Assembly (NCBI GenBank): GCA_029378245.1
Contig: JARKIF010000162.1
Span: 1-64,000 of the forward strand
DNA from: Roridomyces roridus
Lineage: Eukaryota > Basidiomycota > Agaricomycetes > Agaricales > Mycenaceae
Reading direction: 5' to 3'
DNA: 64,000 nt
Positions 23,417 to 34,624 of this stretch are shown piece by piece. How positions within the stretch are numbered: position 1 is the first letter of the stretch; each line of letters begins with the position of its first letter. Position numbers and translations under genes: made by a program. Under the pieces are notes generated by a model. It searched no databases. It had not been told where the DNA came from and saw only the letters and a program-made list of their open reading frames with translations.

Positions 23417-24766
23417 ATGGGTAAAGACTACTACAAACTCCTTGGTATTACCAAGTCTGCGACCGAGGCCGAGATAAAGTCGGCCTACAAAAAATCGGCT
23501 CTCAAATGGCATCCTGATAGGTTCATTCCGAACAGTCTCTGAATCGTTCTTAAGGCTCATACATATCTCCACAGGAACGGCGGTTCAGAGGAAGCCTCGC
23601 AAAAATTCAAAGAGGTGCATCTGCTTTCCAAGTATCTAGAACCCTCACTCACAGTCTCCCCAGATCTCAGAAGCGTTTGAAGTCCTCAGCGACAGCAACA
23701 AACGCACGATATACGACCAATTTGGCGAGGAAGGGCTCAAGGGTGGAGGCCCTCCTCCAGGACAAGGCGGGGGACCTGGTTTTTCTGGTTTCTCTGGCTT
23801 CTCTGGTTTCCCTGGTGGCGCAAGCTCTTCTGGTCCTGGCGGCGCCACATTCACATTCACATCATCGGGCCCGGGAGGCAGCAGTGGAGGCTTCTCACCA
23901 GGCGACCCGAACAAAATCTTCGAGTGCGTACTTGCTTTGGGTGTCTACGCGATGAATCAGGATTTACTGACGGCCATCTCAGACATATGTTCGGAGGTGG
24001 ACTTGGCGGTGGGGGCTTTGGGGGCAGCGGTTTCGGCGGTTTCTCCTCTGGCGGTGCAGGCGGCCGGAGACGTGGGCCGCACATGTTCGAGCAAGACGTG
24101 GACATGGACGACACGCACTTTTCCTTCGGCGGCATGCCCGGGGGAATGGGCGGCATGCCCGGAGGAATGGGCGGCATGCCCGGGGGTCGACGACGACCTG
24201 CCCCCAAAGACACCACACCTCAACCACCCTCAGAAATCACCCGTCCCCTCAAACTTTCACTCGCCGAGCTCTACTCTGGTACAACAAAACGCCTCAAGGT
24301 CGGCCGTCGGCTGCTCGACGGCACATCCGAGGAAAAGGTCCTCGAGATTCTCGTTCAGCCCGGGTGGAAGAGCGGCACCAAGGTGCGCTTCCCACACGCA
24401 GGCAACGAGCAGCCCACTGGGGACTCGCAGGACCTCGTCTTTGTCGTGGAGGAGAAGCCGCACGAGGTGTTTGAGCGGAACGGCAATGACCTGAAATGCA
24501 GCTTGCAGATTCCGCTGCTGGATGCGCTAACGGGGACCGGTGGGAAGCGCGTCGTCGAGGCGCTCGATGGGCGCAAGTTGCAGATCACCGTTCCGCTCGG
24601 GATCGTCAAACCCGGGCAGGAGACTATCGTTTCCGGAGAGGGTATGCCTATACGGAAAGATGGGAGCGTGAAGCGCAAGGGGGATCTCATCGTCAAGTGG
24701 GACGTTGTTTTCCCCGATAGAATAACACCGGCGCAGAAGGAGGGGTTGAAAAAAGTTTTAGGTTGA
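23417..24766 (+). CDS. type II Hsp40 co-chaperone, Sis1/DNAJB-like
   Basis: Several exons. The J domain opens [20 protein letters not shown] with the HPD motif in KWHPDR split by an intron, followed by [21 protein letters not shown] long Gly/Phe region follows (repeated GFSGF units, then [20 protein letters not shown] and GMPGGMGG repeats), then the two C-terminal substrate-binding domains ([60 protein letters not shown]) and the end [16 protein letters not shown]. No zinc-finger CxxCxGxG repeats are present, so it is class II, like Sis1. It delivers unfolded clients to cytosolic Hsp70. The start is clear, with a short 5' leader, and no break was seen. Confidence 0.9.
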
Positions 24767-24841
24767 ACGCATACTAAATGGGGGGAATGTAGGATACTAA
24801 TTATTTCGCACTTGTAAATTATACCACTTCAAGGAATCCAA

Positions 24842-25333
24842 TTAAAAGAACATTCGTCCGATGCGCCAGAGGAAACTGGCGTGTGCCTCGTCGCATTTCC
24901 TCTCGAGTTCTGAAAGCTGACGTTGTGTTTGCTCCTTTTCCGTTTGAATGCGCTCCTCTATCGTGTGTATCTGATCCTCCAACACGTGTAGTTTGCGTTC
25001 CAGCTGCGCAATGTAATCCAGCGACCCGTCGACTGGTGGTGGTACGAGGACAACGTCCTCCTCTTCGGTGTCTGCCTATATATGTGGTGAGTACAGAATA
25101 GACGTATCGAGAGACACCGACCTCGCTGCCCCCACCCGGGTCGGACTCGCTATTCTGCTATTAAAGTTGAGCCAACCAAATGCGCATGCAAGGACTCACT
25201 CCTCATTGCGCTTCATAGACCTGAGATATTCTGCGTGAGCGGCTGCGAGGCCGTCAGTCGTGTCCGACAGGTAAAACGGGCGGTAGGTTGTGGCTTCGAA
25301 CGAGGAGGCGGTGGACTGGGTTGTCGTAGACAT
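24842..25333 (-). CDS. small coiled-coil protein, function unknown
   Basis: Three exons on the minus strand. The first encodes MSTTTQSTASSFEATTYRPF and LAAAHAEYLRSMKRNEE. After two short introns the frame runs QNSESDPGGGSEADTEEEDV and then a continuous amphipathic helix, YIAQLERKLHVLEDQIHTIE, followed by RIQTEKEQTQRQLSELERK, ending RIGRMFF. Heptad spacing of Leu/Ile supports a coiled coil. I recognise no family. The first exon could start 19 codons earlier (25390). The splice joins keep one frame, and the coiled-coil exon is in the same frame as both upstream exons, which supports a real gene of about 130 residues. Confidence 0.55.
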
Positions 25334-25642
25334 GCTTGTAGCCAGGCGTTGAGCGCAACACACACTTATATGACGCCTCGAGGCGAACACATTCTTAGAT
25401 CCGAAACGCGTGAATGAGGATGAAAAAGAAATTTATTGCTTGAAGTTGTACATGAAGGAGTGAATGCGTGATGGTGAACACGAGTCGGGCGTGAGGGTCA
25501 TTGAGTTGTCGCCTAGAATGGTCGTTAGTGATCATGCAAAGGAAGGGAGGCGATGAAACGCACGATGAGAGGGTGGATGAGGTGGCGCTGGTAAGTAGAG
25601 AGAAATCAATTCTCTTCAGTGACTGAAAAAAATGATTAGATA

Positions 25643-26284
25643 TCAGCAAGAAAACAGAGCGACAAACTCACAAGGCTGTTGAGCATGGAAGGCCATAGGC
25701 TGACTCGAGAGGCGTGGGCGTGGCCTAGGCGCCCCGGAAACTTGGTCAGGGAACTGCGGACGACGCCTCGAAGCGATACTCGGCGGCTCCTTGTAGCGGC
25801 GGGTCGGGTCACGGGGGTAGGCGACGAACATGGGAGCAGTGGCAGCGCTCCGCGTGCTAGGCGGCGGCATCGCAGCCAATTTGCGGCCCACACGCGCGGA
25901 TTGACCACAATGCCTAAAGTGGTCGAGCTCACTGGGGGGCAAGCCAGCGAGTTCGGCGTAGACCTTGCGTTTATGGAGCCAGGCAGCGGTGCCTGCGGCC
26001 CATTCCTCGCTGATGTGCACAATGCCTGGGCAACGGGGGTCGACGCAGCGGTAGTTGCCGGGGATAACGTCGGGATCGTTGGGGTAGGGGCACCATTCGA
26101 TGTCGCAGGGGAGGTGCCACTTGGATGGCCATACTGGCGGGGGCGGAGGGGGTCGGTTCTGGTCCCGAAGTTTCCGAGCTGCCCTCTTGGCGTCGTCGAC
26201 CCTGTGCCATTCGTCGATGGCGGAAAGCTTCTTGGGCGGTGGTTTTTTGCCGATAGCTTTCTTGATACTGGCTATAGGCGGCAT
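25643..26284 (-). CDS. orphan basic protein with Cys pairs, function unknown
   Basis: A long minus-strand open frame. The likely start at 26284 reads MPPIASIKKAIGKKPPPKKL, then IDEWHRVDDAKRAARKLRDQ, a Pro-rich stretch and WPSKWHLPCDIEWCPYPNDP with RCVDPRCPGIVHISEEWAAG. The four Cys (two C-x4-C pairs about 20 residues apart) could form a small zinc site; that is a guess. The rest is Pro/Arg-rich and low complexity. The frame is open for a further 91 codons upstream of the chosen Met, which may be chance. A GTGAGT donor near the end (about 25,675) suggests another exon downstream that I could not define. I recognise no relative. Confidence 0.4.
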   Translation of the reverse strand: MPPIASIKKAIGKKPPPKKLSAIDEWHRVDDAKRAARKLRDQNRPPPPPPVWPSKWHLPCDIEWCPYPNDPDVIPGNYRCVDPRCPGIVHISEEWAAGTAAWLHKRKVYAELAGLPPSELDHFRHCGQSARVGRKLAAMPPPSTRSAATAPMFVAYPRDPTRRYKEPPSIASRRRPQFPDQVSGAPRPRPRLSSQPMAFHAQQPCEFVALFSC

Positions 26285-27009
26285 ATGAGGGCTGGTAGGT
26301 GTAAAGAGGCAGAACAGTCTTACCCAGCATGATAGGTGTCGAAGGAGAGTTGAGATATGCGCCGGATGGCAGAGAGGAAGGAAAGTGAGGACGATGCAGT
26401 TGGTGGGGAAGCGCAGACGACCCAGAGGGTTTTTAAATGCCACCGGCAGGCCTGTGCGCTTTTCTCGTATCCCATATTCGGACGAGAAGGAACAATGGAT
26501 TAGATAAGCGGATTGTCCCATCAGGCGCGCGGCTGGTCTCGTCGATGCTTGGGCCATTGTTCGCGCAGACAGCCGAGGGAGCCGGACGACGTGTAATTTA
26601 GCGACGGTGGAACGTTCTGCAGGAGCCCTTGCCCTGGAATCATGTCTTGCCCGAGGATTGGAGCGGGAGAGTGGTGGTCAAGCCGCGCAGGCCGTTTGAA
26701 AGCGCTGTCCATTGTCTGGCCAAAGGGCTGCTCCCAAGATTCTTCCAGTGTGTCCAAGCGTAGAGAGCCAGAAATGAATATGGTCGCAACTCGCGAGATC
26801 AAAGCAAGATCAAAGCTTTTGTTGGCCTTTGTGATCCCTGGATTGTATATCGACGACGTCCCCCCACTCAAAGAGGAGATACTACAGTCTGACTGCGGGA
26901 GACTATCACTGGATGTGGTTCACACACTGCGGCCAGGACCGACGGCGACACGTTTGCGACACGTCAGTGGAGGCTTGAATTTGATTCCTGCTTTGATTAG
27001 GCGCCCACA

Positions 27010-27926
27010 ATGTCTCGCATTGAACTTGCAAAGATCCCCGCCTTGACATTCTACAAAGACTCGTTTACAGAAGCCCGACGAACCGAGCCCATTCCGCAAC
27101 TCCGCTGTCTGGGCAAACCTTGCCAACTATACCAACCAGACGTTGTTCGGTGCACGTCGCTGGGTGGACGGGGGTCGGAGATTGACTGGAAATGCGATGC
27201 AGAGCTCCCTGATAGTCTGCGACTCGGACGAGTGGAGGTCTCATGTGAAGGATATTCGAGACCCGGGGATCCCTACGTGCTCAAGGGTCAGTTCCATTCT
27301 TGTCGTCGCGGCTGGTCTGACTTGTTGCAGGCTCGTGCGGTCTGGAGTACAGGCTTTCTGAATTACCTGGTAGTCTAAAGTCAGAGCACCAGCCCGGCGG
27401 CAAATGTAAGTCCCAAGAGATTGTCTGGATCGTTTCTCAAATGCATGCAGCATACGACGTAGCTTCAATGATTTTCACGGTCGTGTGGCTTGCATTCCTG
27501 GCTATCATCCTCTATTCTTTCCTCCAGTCTTGTTTCCGCGGTCCCCAGAACCGAGCGCCTGGGCGCCCCGAGCCCGGAAGACCCGGGTATGGAGGCTTCT
27601 TCCCTGGTGACTTGAACAACGACGACCCATCAGCGCCCCCTCCCTACTCGAAAAACCCACCTGCTGAGGGTGCCAATGAAGGGTGGCGACCCGGCTTTTG
27701 GACTGGGGCTCTCCTCGGCGGTCTTGGGACTCATCTTTACAACAATAACAACAACAGACAAAACACGCGCGCATACGATTGGGAGCGACGCCAGCAGACT
27801 CGCTACAATTCTCCGGCCGGTGGAAGTTCATTCAGAAGGAGACCGAATGAGGACCGAGGTGAAGGCCCATCCAATTTGGGCTCCATGAGACAGAGCACTG
27901 GCTTTGGCGGTTCAAGTGTACGATAA
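27010..27926 (+). CDS. SARAF/TMEM66-like store-operated calcium entry regulator
   Basis: At least three exons. The first reads MSRIELAKIPALTFYKDSFT, RRTEPIPQLRCLGKPCQLYQ and then PDVVRCTSLGGRGSEIDWKC, GRVEVSCEGYSRPGDPYVLKG, the Cys-rich lumenal domain of SARAF. It splices to SCGLEYRLSELPG, then MIFTVVWLAFLAIILYSFLQ as the single membrane span, and a long cytosolic tail that is Pro/Gly-rich (GRPEPGRPGYGGFFPGD, PSAPPPYS) with an Asn run and a final Ser/Gly-rich end. In animals SARAF sits in the ER membrane and slows store-operated calcium entry; the fungal role is not established. The start is uncertain: the exon is open for a few codons before the Met, behind a TTAG acceptor, so an upstream exon encoding the signal peptide is expected but was not identified. 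Confidence 0.75.
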
Positions 27927-28214
27927 GTTAAAAGTAGGTCATTCACCGTCATTTTTCGGGAGACTGAAATAGATGGTTTATTTCAGTTGTTGTTATACCG
28001 GTAATCAGCCGCGTTGTACTCTGTATTTCTCTCAATACGGTGGCGTGATCTCGTGTGAAGCAAGGATAATTTTCGGTTTCGCGCGAACGATTCAACGAAT
28101 CCCGAAAAGCTCCACATCACAGGACACCTGGTAACGGAGACTTACCTCGCCTATGCCGCCGGTTGCGCACCAGGATATGGACCGCCAGGATGTTTTTCGG
28201 GAAATCTTTTTGAA

Positions 28215-28221
28215 TATAAAT
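28215..28221 (+). promoter_or_regulatory. TATA box of the cellulase gene
   Basis: A perfect TATAAAT lies 36 bases before the start codon of the GH5 cellulase. This implies a very short 5' leader, as is common for highly inducible secreted-enzyme genes. The call rests on sequence and position only. Confidence 0.5.
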
Positions 28222-28256
28222 CGCTGCGACGATGCAAACGACCCACAGGTTCGACA

Positions 28257-30540
28257 ATGAAGACTATCCTCGCTTTGATAACGTTGGCTGTCGCCATCTC
28301 GCCTTCCTTGGCTCAAGTTTCCGTGTATGGCCAGTGTGGGGTACGTCCAAGCTCAATGGTCCAGATCGCCCTTAATTCTCAGCAGGGCATTGGCTTCACT
28401 GGGTCCACGACCTGCGCCTCTGGCTCCGTCTGTACCGAGTTGAATGCTTGTGAGTCCTCCGACTATAGATCGTCACCAAGAAAACCGATCAAATTTCTCT
28501 TTGGAGATTACTCCCAGTGTTTGCCGGGTACTGCAACGACCACGCCGCCCACAACTACGACGGCAACAACGACATCTACTGCGCCGGGATCAACAGCCTG
28601 TTCTTCTTCCCGTACAAAGTTCCAAGTGTGTCTCTTGTGTCTCTCATCCTAACAGTAGCTCATTTGCGCCAGTTCTTTGGTGTAAACGAATCCGGTGCGC
28701 CGACTTCCTTTCGATTCAGAACTCAAGGGGCTGAGGCAACAAAGGTGCCGAGTTTGGTTCTGGAATCTGGCCTGGGACGTTGGGCACGGTCTGCACCTTT
28801 GGTTTGCTTGCGTCTCGTGAAATCGCTGACATAACTGCGAATAGGATTATACCTTCCCGTGTAAGTCATTTCACAGTAGTTCGAGGTCTATATTGAGCAT
28901 TTGCCAGCCCCTAGCTCCATTGACGTACGCACAACACCCCAAACACCCCAACAGCCACTCACCTTGTTTGCAGTATTTCGTCGCGGACGGATTCAATTTC
29001 TTCCGGTTAGTTAAGGCACCACTTTCTCGACCGTCGCTGATTTCTCGCAGTGTTCCCTTCATGATGGAGCGTCTCGTCCCGCCCTCCACCGGCATGACCG
29101 GCCCTTTCAACAGTGCCTATCTTTCGGGTCTGACCACGGTAAGTTTCAACCTCTGTCGCGTCTTTTAGAGTCCTGAGCAGGTTGCTAGATCGTCAACTAT
29201 ATCACTAGCAAGGGAGCCTACGCCGCCCTGGATCGTCTGTCGCTTGCCTTCGGGTCGGAGATTCTGCCCTGACAAATATCGCAGCCCACAACTTCATGAT
29301 CTACAACAACCAGGATATCACCAGCACTTCCGAGTGTGTAGAGTCGATTTGATGCTGAACGATACGCTGATATCCGTGTTTCCAGTTTCCAAACCTGTTG
29401 GTCGAAACTTAGATTCTCCTCTGGCGATACTAATGATATTGCGTAGTCTGGACTAACCTTGCCAATCAATTCGTGAGTGTCTAGTTTCTCTCTCGAGCGA
29501 GGCATCTTACATTTGAAAACAGAAAAGCAACAGCCACGTCATCTTTGGTATGTTTGTCCTTAGCCTGGCGCGTTCCCTGCCTAATACATACGACAGATAT
29601 CATGAACGAGGTAACTATCGCAGTCTCCGTAGGACTAGACAATAACACTCTGCGCAAAGCCCAACACTATTCCCGCTTCGACCGCCTTCTCCTTGGTAAG
29701 GATTGCATTCCCAAGAAAGATATTTGGCTCACCTCTTCAATAGAACCAGGCTGCGATCAACGGCATCCGCTCCACCGGTGGTGAGCCGCCCTCATATCAG
29801 GATACCCATGGTTCTCAAAACGAATAGCTACTCAGCTCATCCTCGCCGAAGGAACTTGTATGTGCCTCGCTGTCTGGGATCGCATTGTGGCTGATTTCCT
29901 CACCAAGCTTGGACCGGAGCGTGGAGTAATTGACCTTCGATCACCTTGAAGCCAGAAACTGATACATGTCCAGCTTGGGTGTCTTCGGGCAACGGTGCCG
30001 CCTTTGCTGCTCTCAAAGACCCGCTCAACAACACCGCTATTGGTATTCCCCTTGTCTCCTCATCCATGGAGGAATCTTATGCTCCATATTAGAAATGCAT
30101 CAATATCTCGACAGCGACGGTTCCGGGACCAACGCCACCTGCGTCTCGTCCACCATCGGTGCAGAACGTCTCGCTGCCGCCACCACGTGGTTGCAGCAGA
30201 ACAACATGAAGGGATTCTTGGGCGAAATCGGCGCTGGGTCGAACGCTGACTGCATAGGTATGTCTTGTCAAGTGGGTGCGTGTGCATTGACTGATTCCAT
30301 CGCAAGCCGCCGTCAGCGGCGCATTCTGCAGCATGCAAACTGCTGCTGGCAGTCCCTGGATCGGTGCCTCTTGGTGGGCCGCTGGCCCGTGGTGGCCTGC
30401 CGACGTACGTGTCTTTTCTCTTCTGCTTATCATTGCTTTGGTCGCTTAACCAACTTGTGCAGTACTTCACCGGTATCGAGCCCCCGAGTGGGGTGGCGAT
30501 CTCGCAGGTCTTGCCACAGGCCATCAAGCCTTTCCTTTAG
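28257..30540 (+). CDS. secreted GH5 (subfamily 5) endoglucanase with N-terminal CBM1
   Basis: A gene with over a dozen short exons, all joining in one frame. Signal peptide MKTILALITLAVAISPSLA, then a CBM1 cellulose-binding module (VYGQCGGIGFTGSTTC, LNAYYSQCLP), a Thr-rich linker and the GH5 barrel. Barrel segments seen after splicing: FFGVNESGAEFGSGIWPG, GFNFFRVPFMMERLVPP, HNFMIYNNQDITSTSDFQ, SHVIFDIMNE with the acid/base Glu at 29608-29610, LILAEGTSWTGAWTWVSSG, MHQYLDSDGSGTNATCVSST and the nucleophile in KGFLGEIGAGSNADC (Glu codon 30224-30226), ending FTGIEPPSGVAISQ. It cleaves internal beta-1,4-glucan bonds outside the cell. A TATA box is close upstream. Intron density is high even for this genome, and no break was found. 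Confidence 0.9.
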
Positions 30541-30771
30541 ATAGTTTAGGCTACGTTATATCTCCTGTGTTGCTCAGAGTTATATTCAAACAAAACCCGG
30601 ATCATGAGACGGCGTCTCGGCTTCTCTGATACGCGTGGATTGCATTATCGGCACTGGCTTGAACTGATTTCGGATCAATGGGTCGGAATGGATGAAACGG
30701 ATCGGAAAGGCATACATGGACCATAGTATATACTTATGTATTTCAAGCAAGGTCGACAGCCTTCTCTGCCT

Positions 30772-30834
30772 TCAGCATTTTCGCCCGGGTTCTTCGTTGC
30801 TGGATTTCCAGAACATCAAACAACGCACGATATC
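30772..30834 (-). pseudogene. orphaned last exon of 7TM copy 1, cut off by the CACTA insertion
   Basis: Reading the minus strand from the left edge of the transposon gives IVRCLMFWKSSNEEPGRKC and a stop. It matches the last exon of 7TM copy 2 (DILNAWMFWKSTSS) and of copy 3 (DILRVWMFWKNSTT). The rest of this gene lies at 42068-43340 on the other side of the 11.2-kb element. Joining the two sides over one copy of the TATC duplication restores the GATATC that encodes Asp-Ile after a GGCAG acceptor. Confidence 0.85.
30831..30834. repeat. target-site duplication TATC, left
   Basis: TATC sits immediately outside the left end of the CACTA element and again outside its right end (42068-42071). Keeping one copy and removing the element restores the reading frame of the interrupted 7TM exon, which supports a genuine 4-bp duplication. 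Confidence 0.85.
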
Positions 30835-30858
30835 CACCGTGTAAAGTAAAGTCACTTC
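30835..30858 (+). repeat. left terminal inverted repeat of the CACTA element
   Basis: 24 bases that pair with 42044-42067 on the opposite strand with three mismatches. It begins CACCGTGTAAAG and ends AGTCACTTC. Confidence 0.88.
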
Positions 30859-30985
30859 AAAGAAGTGATCGATCACTCCCTTGTCGATTTCAGGCACTCC
30901 CAATGAGGTCACCCGTTGGGAGTGCCTGTCAGTCACTTCCATGGAGTGCTTCCACGGCACTCCTTGCTCGGGCACTCCACAAAAC
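30845..30985. repeat. left subterminal repeat array of the CACTA element
   Basis: Densely packed copies of GGCACTCC, GGAGTGC, TCACTTC and GAAGTGA in both orientations, including two facing copies around 30,892-30,927. In CACTA elements such arrays bind the transposase-accessory protein. The same words fill the other end of the element. Confidence 0.75.
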
Positions 30986-31389
30986 GACTTTCAGCAAACT
31001 TTCGGCCAGTCAACTGCAACCGAGTCGGGAGTCGGACATCAAACATTCGGGGATCACTTTCCGCGTTTCCTCTTGCTTCCCACCACCATCTCGACTCACT
31101 CCAGACACCTTTCAAGCCACTTAAGTACTCGCCGTCGTCCTCCCCGTCGATCAAAGCCGCCGTCCTCCCTTCCAACTCTGTCATGGCCCTTTCCATCGCT
31201 CTCGAGCCCGCCGCAATGTCTGTGCGACGGCCATGATCCAGAGTTCGTACCTCTGCTGCACACAATATGACTGCGCGGGGTTCCGCGCAGCGTCTTCTGT
31301 GCTGCTACCGGTTATGGAATCTTGGACGTGGTCCGTGCGCCCATCCGGCGATATTACTCAATTTGACTTCTTCGTCCCCTACGCCTACG

Positions 31390-34300
31390 ATGCCAAACGA
31401 CAGCGACGAAGAAAAGGACGATGTGAAGATCTGTAATTGCTCCCAGAGCTGCGGCAAGGCGCTAACCGAACGGGCTCGACGACGCCATTACTCAAAGGGC
31501 GATCCACTGGAGCGTCGACCATCGGTCACTATACCACGCAAGGGTCGATCGAAACGAGCCACGGGGACCACGGCTGGCTCCAGCGACGACGTGGACGACT
31601 CGCATGACCGTGACAACTCCGGTGACGACGCGCGCACATCGGACGACAACGGTTACAGTGTGGATGCCGTGGCTGTCGACTTGGACCCACGTTCACCCTC
31701 TCCCTTCCTCGAGGATGTCGGCATGGATGTAGATGACGAAGACCTGCTTCTGTCGGATGTAGAGCTGCTGGATCTGGGCGAGGAGGACGAGTGGCTGCAA
31801 TTTGACCCAGAGCAAGAGGTGGAGGAGATTCAGACTCGCGAGGAAATGGAACGCGAGCTAGAGGAGATGTTAACTCCGGAGGAGGAAGCAGCCTTGTGGG
31901 AGACTCGTGCGTTTCCCAACTGCAGCATTTTCACTCATCTCATCTGTGGGCCAAGGGAACGACATTCTCACAGAACAAGATCGCGATAACATACGTGCAT
32001 TTCAGCTCAAGATGATTTGCTCTGTGCCGATGTTAGTGTTTGCTCAGATGCGATATGCCTTCCGTCAGAAACTCGACATTAGCTCTCATTGGGTCATGAT
32101 TCACCGCGTCGCGATCCTTTCTGGGGTGGAGCCCGTATGGTACGACTGCTGTCGTAACTCGTGCATGGCTTTCACCGGACGCTATGCCGACTCGCCGAAT
32201 TGCCACTACTGCGATGAGAGTCGATTCGCGCCGAACGGAAAGGCACAGCGACTTTTTTGCTACTTGCCGATCATCCCTCGCCTCCAAGGGTTCTTCGCCG
32301 ATCCAGAAAAGGTCAAGCAGCTCCTGTATCGACACAATTACGTTCATGAACCGGAAACAATACGTGATGTCTTTGACTCCGAGCACTACCGGGATTTGCG
32401 CACCAGGAAGGTCGTCGTAGATGGCAAGGAGCTTGCCCATTGCTATTTTTCTGGAAAACATGATATCGCGTTGTCGGTTTGCACCGACTCGTATCTCATT
32501 TTCGAACGCCGACGCAAGGGTCCTTCGGCCACACCAATCCTCGCAAAAATCTACAACATCCATCCCAAATACCGCACACACCTTCACGATTTGAAGTGCT
32601 GCGGCGTCATTCCTGGTCCAAAACCCGCCAAGGACATGTACACGTTCCTATACCCCTTCGACGAGGAGCTCGTCAAGCTTGCTCACGGTGTCCCCACATT
32701 CGATTCCTCGACCCAGACTGTGTTCCAATTGCGAGGATACGACTTGTTCGGGCACGGCGATATCATCGCGATTGAGAAGATGATGAATATTAAAGGCCAT
32801 AACAGCCTTAGCCCGTGTCGTACCTGTCAAATCAAAGGTCACCGCAATGCTACTGGCGGCGAGACCATTTATTATTGTCCTCTCGCTGCCCCATGTGACG
32901 AATACAGTGCGCCGAGCTCCTGGGACCCGCGCAACCTACCCCTCCGAACACACGAGCATTACCTGCAGGTCATTGACGCCGTTGACGACGCCAAATCTGA
33001 GACGCTCGGGCCTGACGGCGAGAAGAAAAATACTACAGCCGCCGAAAAATTGGCAAAGTACCACGGAATCAAGGGCTTGCCGGCCTTGCGACGCGTCGGA
33101 TCTCTCGATCTCGCTTGTTCGTACCCTTGGGATTGCATGCACCTATTCTGTGAAAACAACATACCCAACCTTGTCGCACTTTGGAGTGGAAAGTACAAGG
33201 GTCTGGACACGGGCAGGGAAGCGTATGAGATTTTGCCAGAGGTTTGGGATGATATTTGGAAGGAGACGGCTGACGCGATGGAGACTATCCCATCCGCTTT
33301 CTGCCGCTCACTTGCACAGGGCCCGAGCAAGTTCACCGCCGAAGCCTGGTGCTTTTGGTTCGTTTACATGGCTCCTACCCTCCTTGAAGGAAGGTTCTCC
33401 CATCCCAAGTACCACAAGCATGCTTGCGAGCTGTCCGATATATTCAAGGTCGTTCTTCAATTCTCATATACCACCACCGAGCTGGATACTTTGGACGCGA
33501 AGATTATCGAATGGGTCAAGACTTATCAACGGTATTGATTTCGCAGCTTGAATGTGACTACTTGACTGACAATTGCCAGATACTACTATCAGTACCGCGA
33601 AGATCGACTCTGCACCTGCACGCTCACAGTTCATGGACTTTTACATGTTGTCCGCGACATTCGTATGTGCGGTCCGTCGTGGACAACTTGGACATTTTAC
33701 ATGGAGCGTTATTGTGGGTTCCTCAAGGCGGGCCTGCGCTCACGGAGATATCCCTGGGCAAATCTCAACAATCGCATCTTGAACTACGCATACCTCGAGC
33801 AGATCGGTGTTCGGTACGATCTTACGGAGGAGCTCCAACTTTACGGTCAACGCACCCGCGGACCTTCTAAATCAGAGAAGGTGTATGAAAATTGTGCGTA
33901 TCATATCCCAACCTTTATACACCATTATGCTCACCGTTGACAAGACCCTTACACCATTCTCCATGTACCATATCGAAAAACCTACACCCCAGACGGCACT
34001 TTGCGGCGCAAGGTGGCAAAGTATTTCGCCTCGGTGCTCGGCCAACCAGTGCAGACATATTTGAGCAAGTTACCAAACACCATGCCAAGCTGGGGTAAGC
34101 TCCGCATATTGGACGGGGATTCAATTTGAACTGGATCCGCCACTGGACGAGCTACCGAGTCAGAACGAGATTCATCATATGTTCGAGTGAGTGAGATTTT
34201 GAGTTTGATCAAGCAGTTTTTGATATTCTTACAGTACACTGTGCACGTTCAAGCGGATCAGCACCTCGGGGAACAAGAGATAATCAAATTTGAAACATTG

Positions 34301-34624
34301 GTTTGTTATGGATGCCTTGAACAAGTTCTCGTCTGTGCATTGTCGGATGAAGAGCTCTGGGGTGATTTTGCAGGAACAACTCGCTTGCTGGCCGTAATTA
34401 CTCCCTGCGTGACAGAAGGGAAAGATGCCACAGAGGGTATTCTCACCTATGACAGGACCCTCTCAACCATGGTTACGGATGTGGACTGGGTGAGCGCGGT
34501 GGTGGGGCGTATCCGTTCTCGAGGGAAGTGGTCCATCATTGACCGCAGTGGGGGGTTGATTAAGCCTGAATTTACTCCGTCTTCCGAGTCAGAAGAGCAG
34601 GTGTTGGTGGAGGAAGAGGATTAA
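31390..34624 (+). CDS. Tnp2-like CACTA transposase, with one frame slip
   Basis: Starts MPNDSDEEKDDVKICNCSQS with a zinc-binding C-x-C-x4-C beginning and a basic patch, then a long acidic region. A 55-nt intron (about 31,908-31,962) leads to the Tnp2 core. Recognisable segments are VEPVWYDCCRNSCMAFTG with CHYCDE (zinc), CTDSYLIFERRRKGPSATPI, LKCCGVIPGPKPAKDMYTFL, GHNSLSPCRTCQIKGHRN, SWDPRNLPLRTHEHYLQ, ACSYPWDCMHLFCENNIPN and, downstream, WGDFAGTTRLLAVITPC. Such segments carry the acidic catalytic residues in the superfamily; I did not assign them individually. At the GGGG run 34115-34118 the frame must shift by one to continue from GKLRILDG into FELDPPLDELPSQNE. The product would cut and rejoin the element's ends. 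Confidence 0.8.
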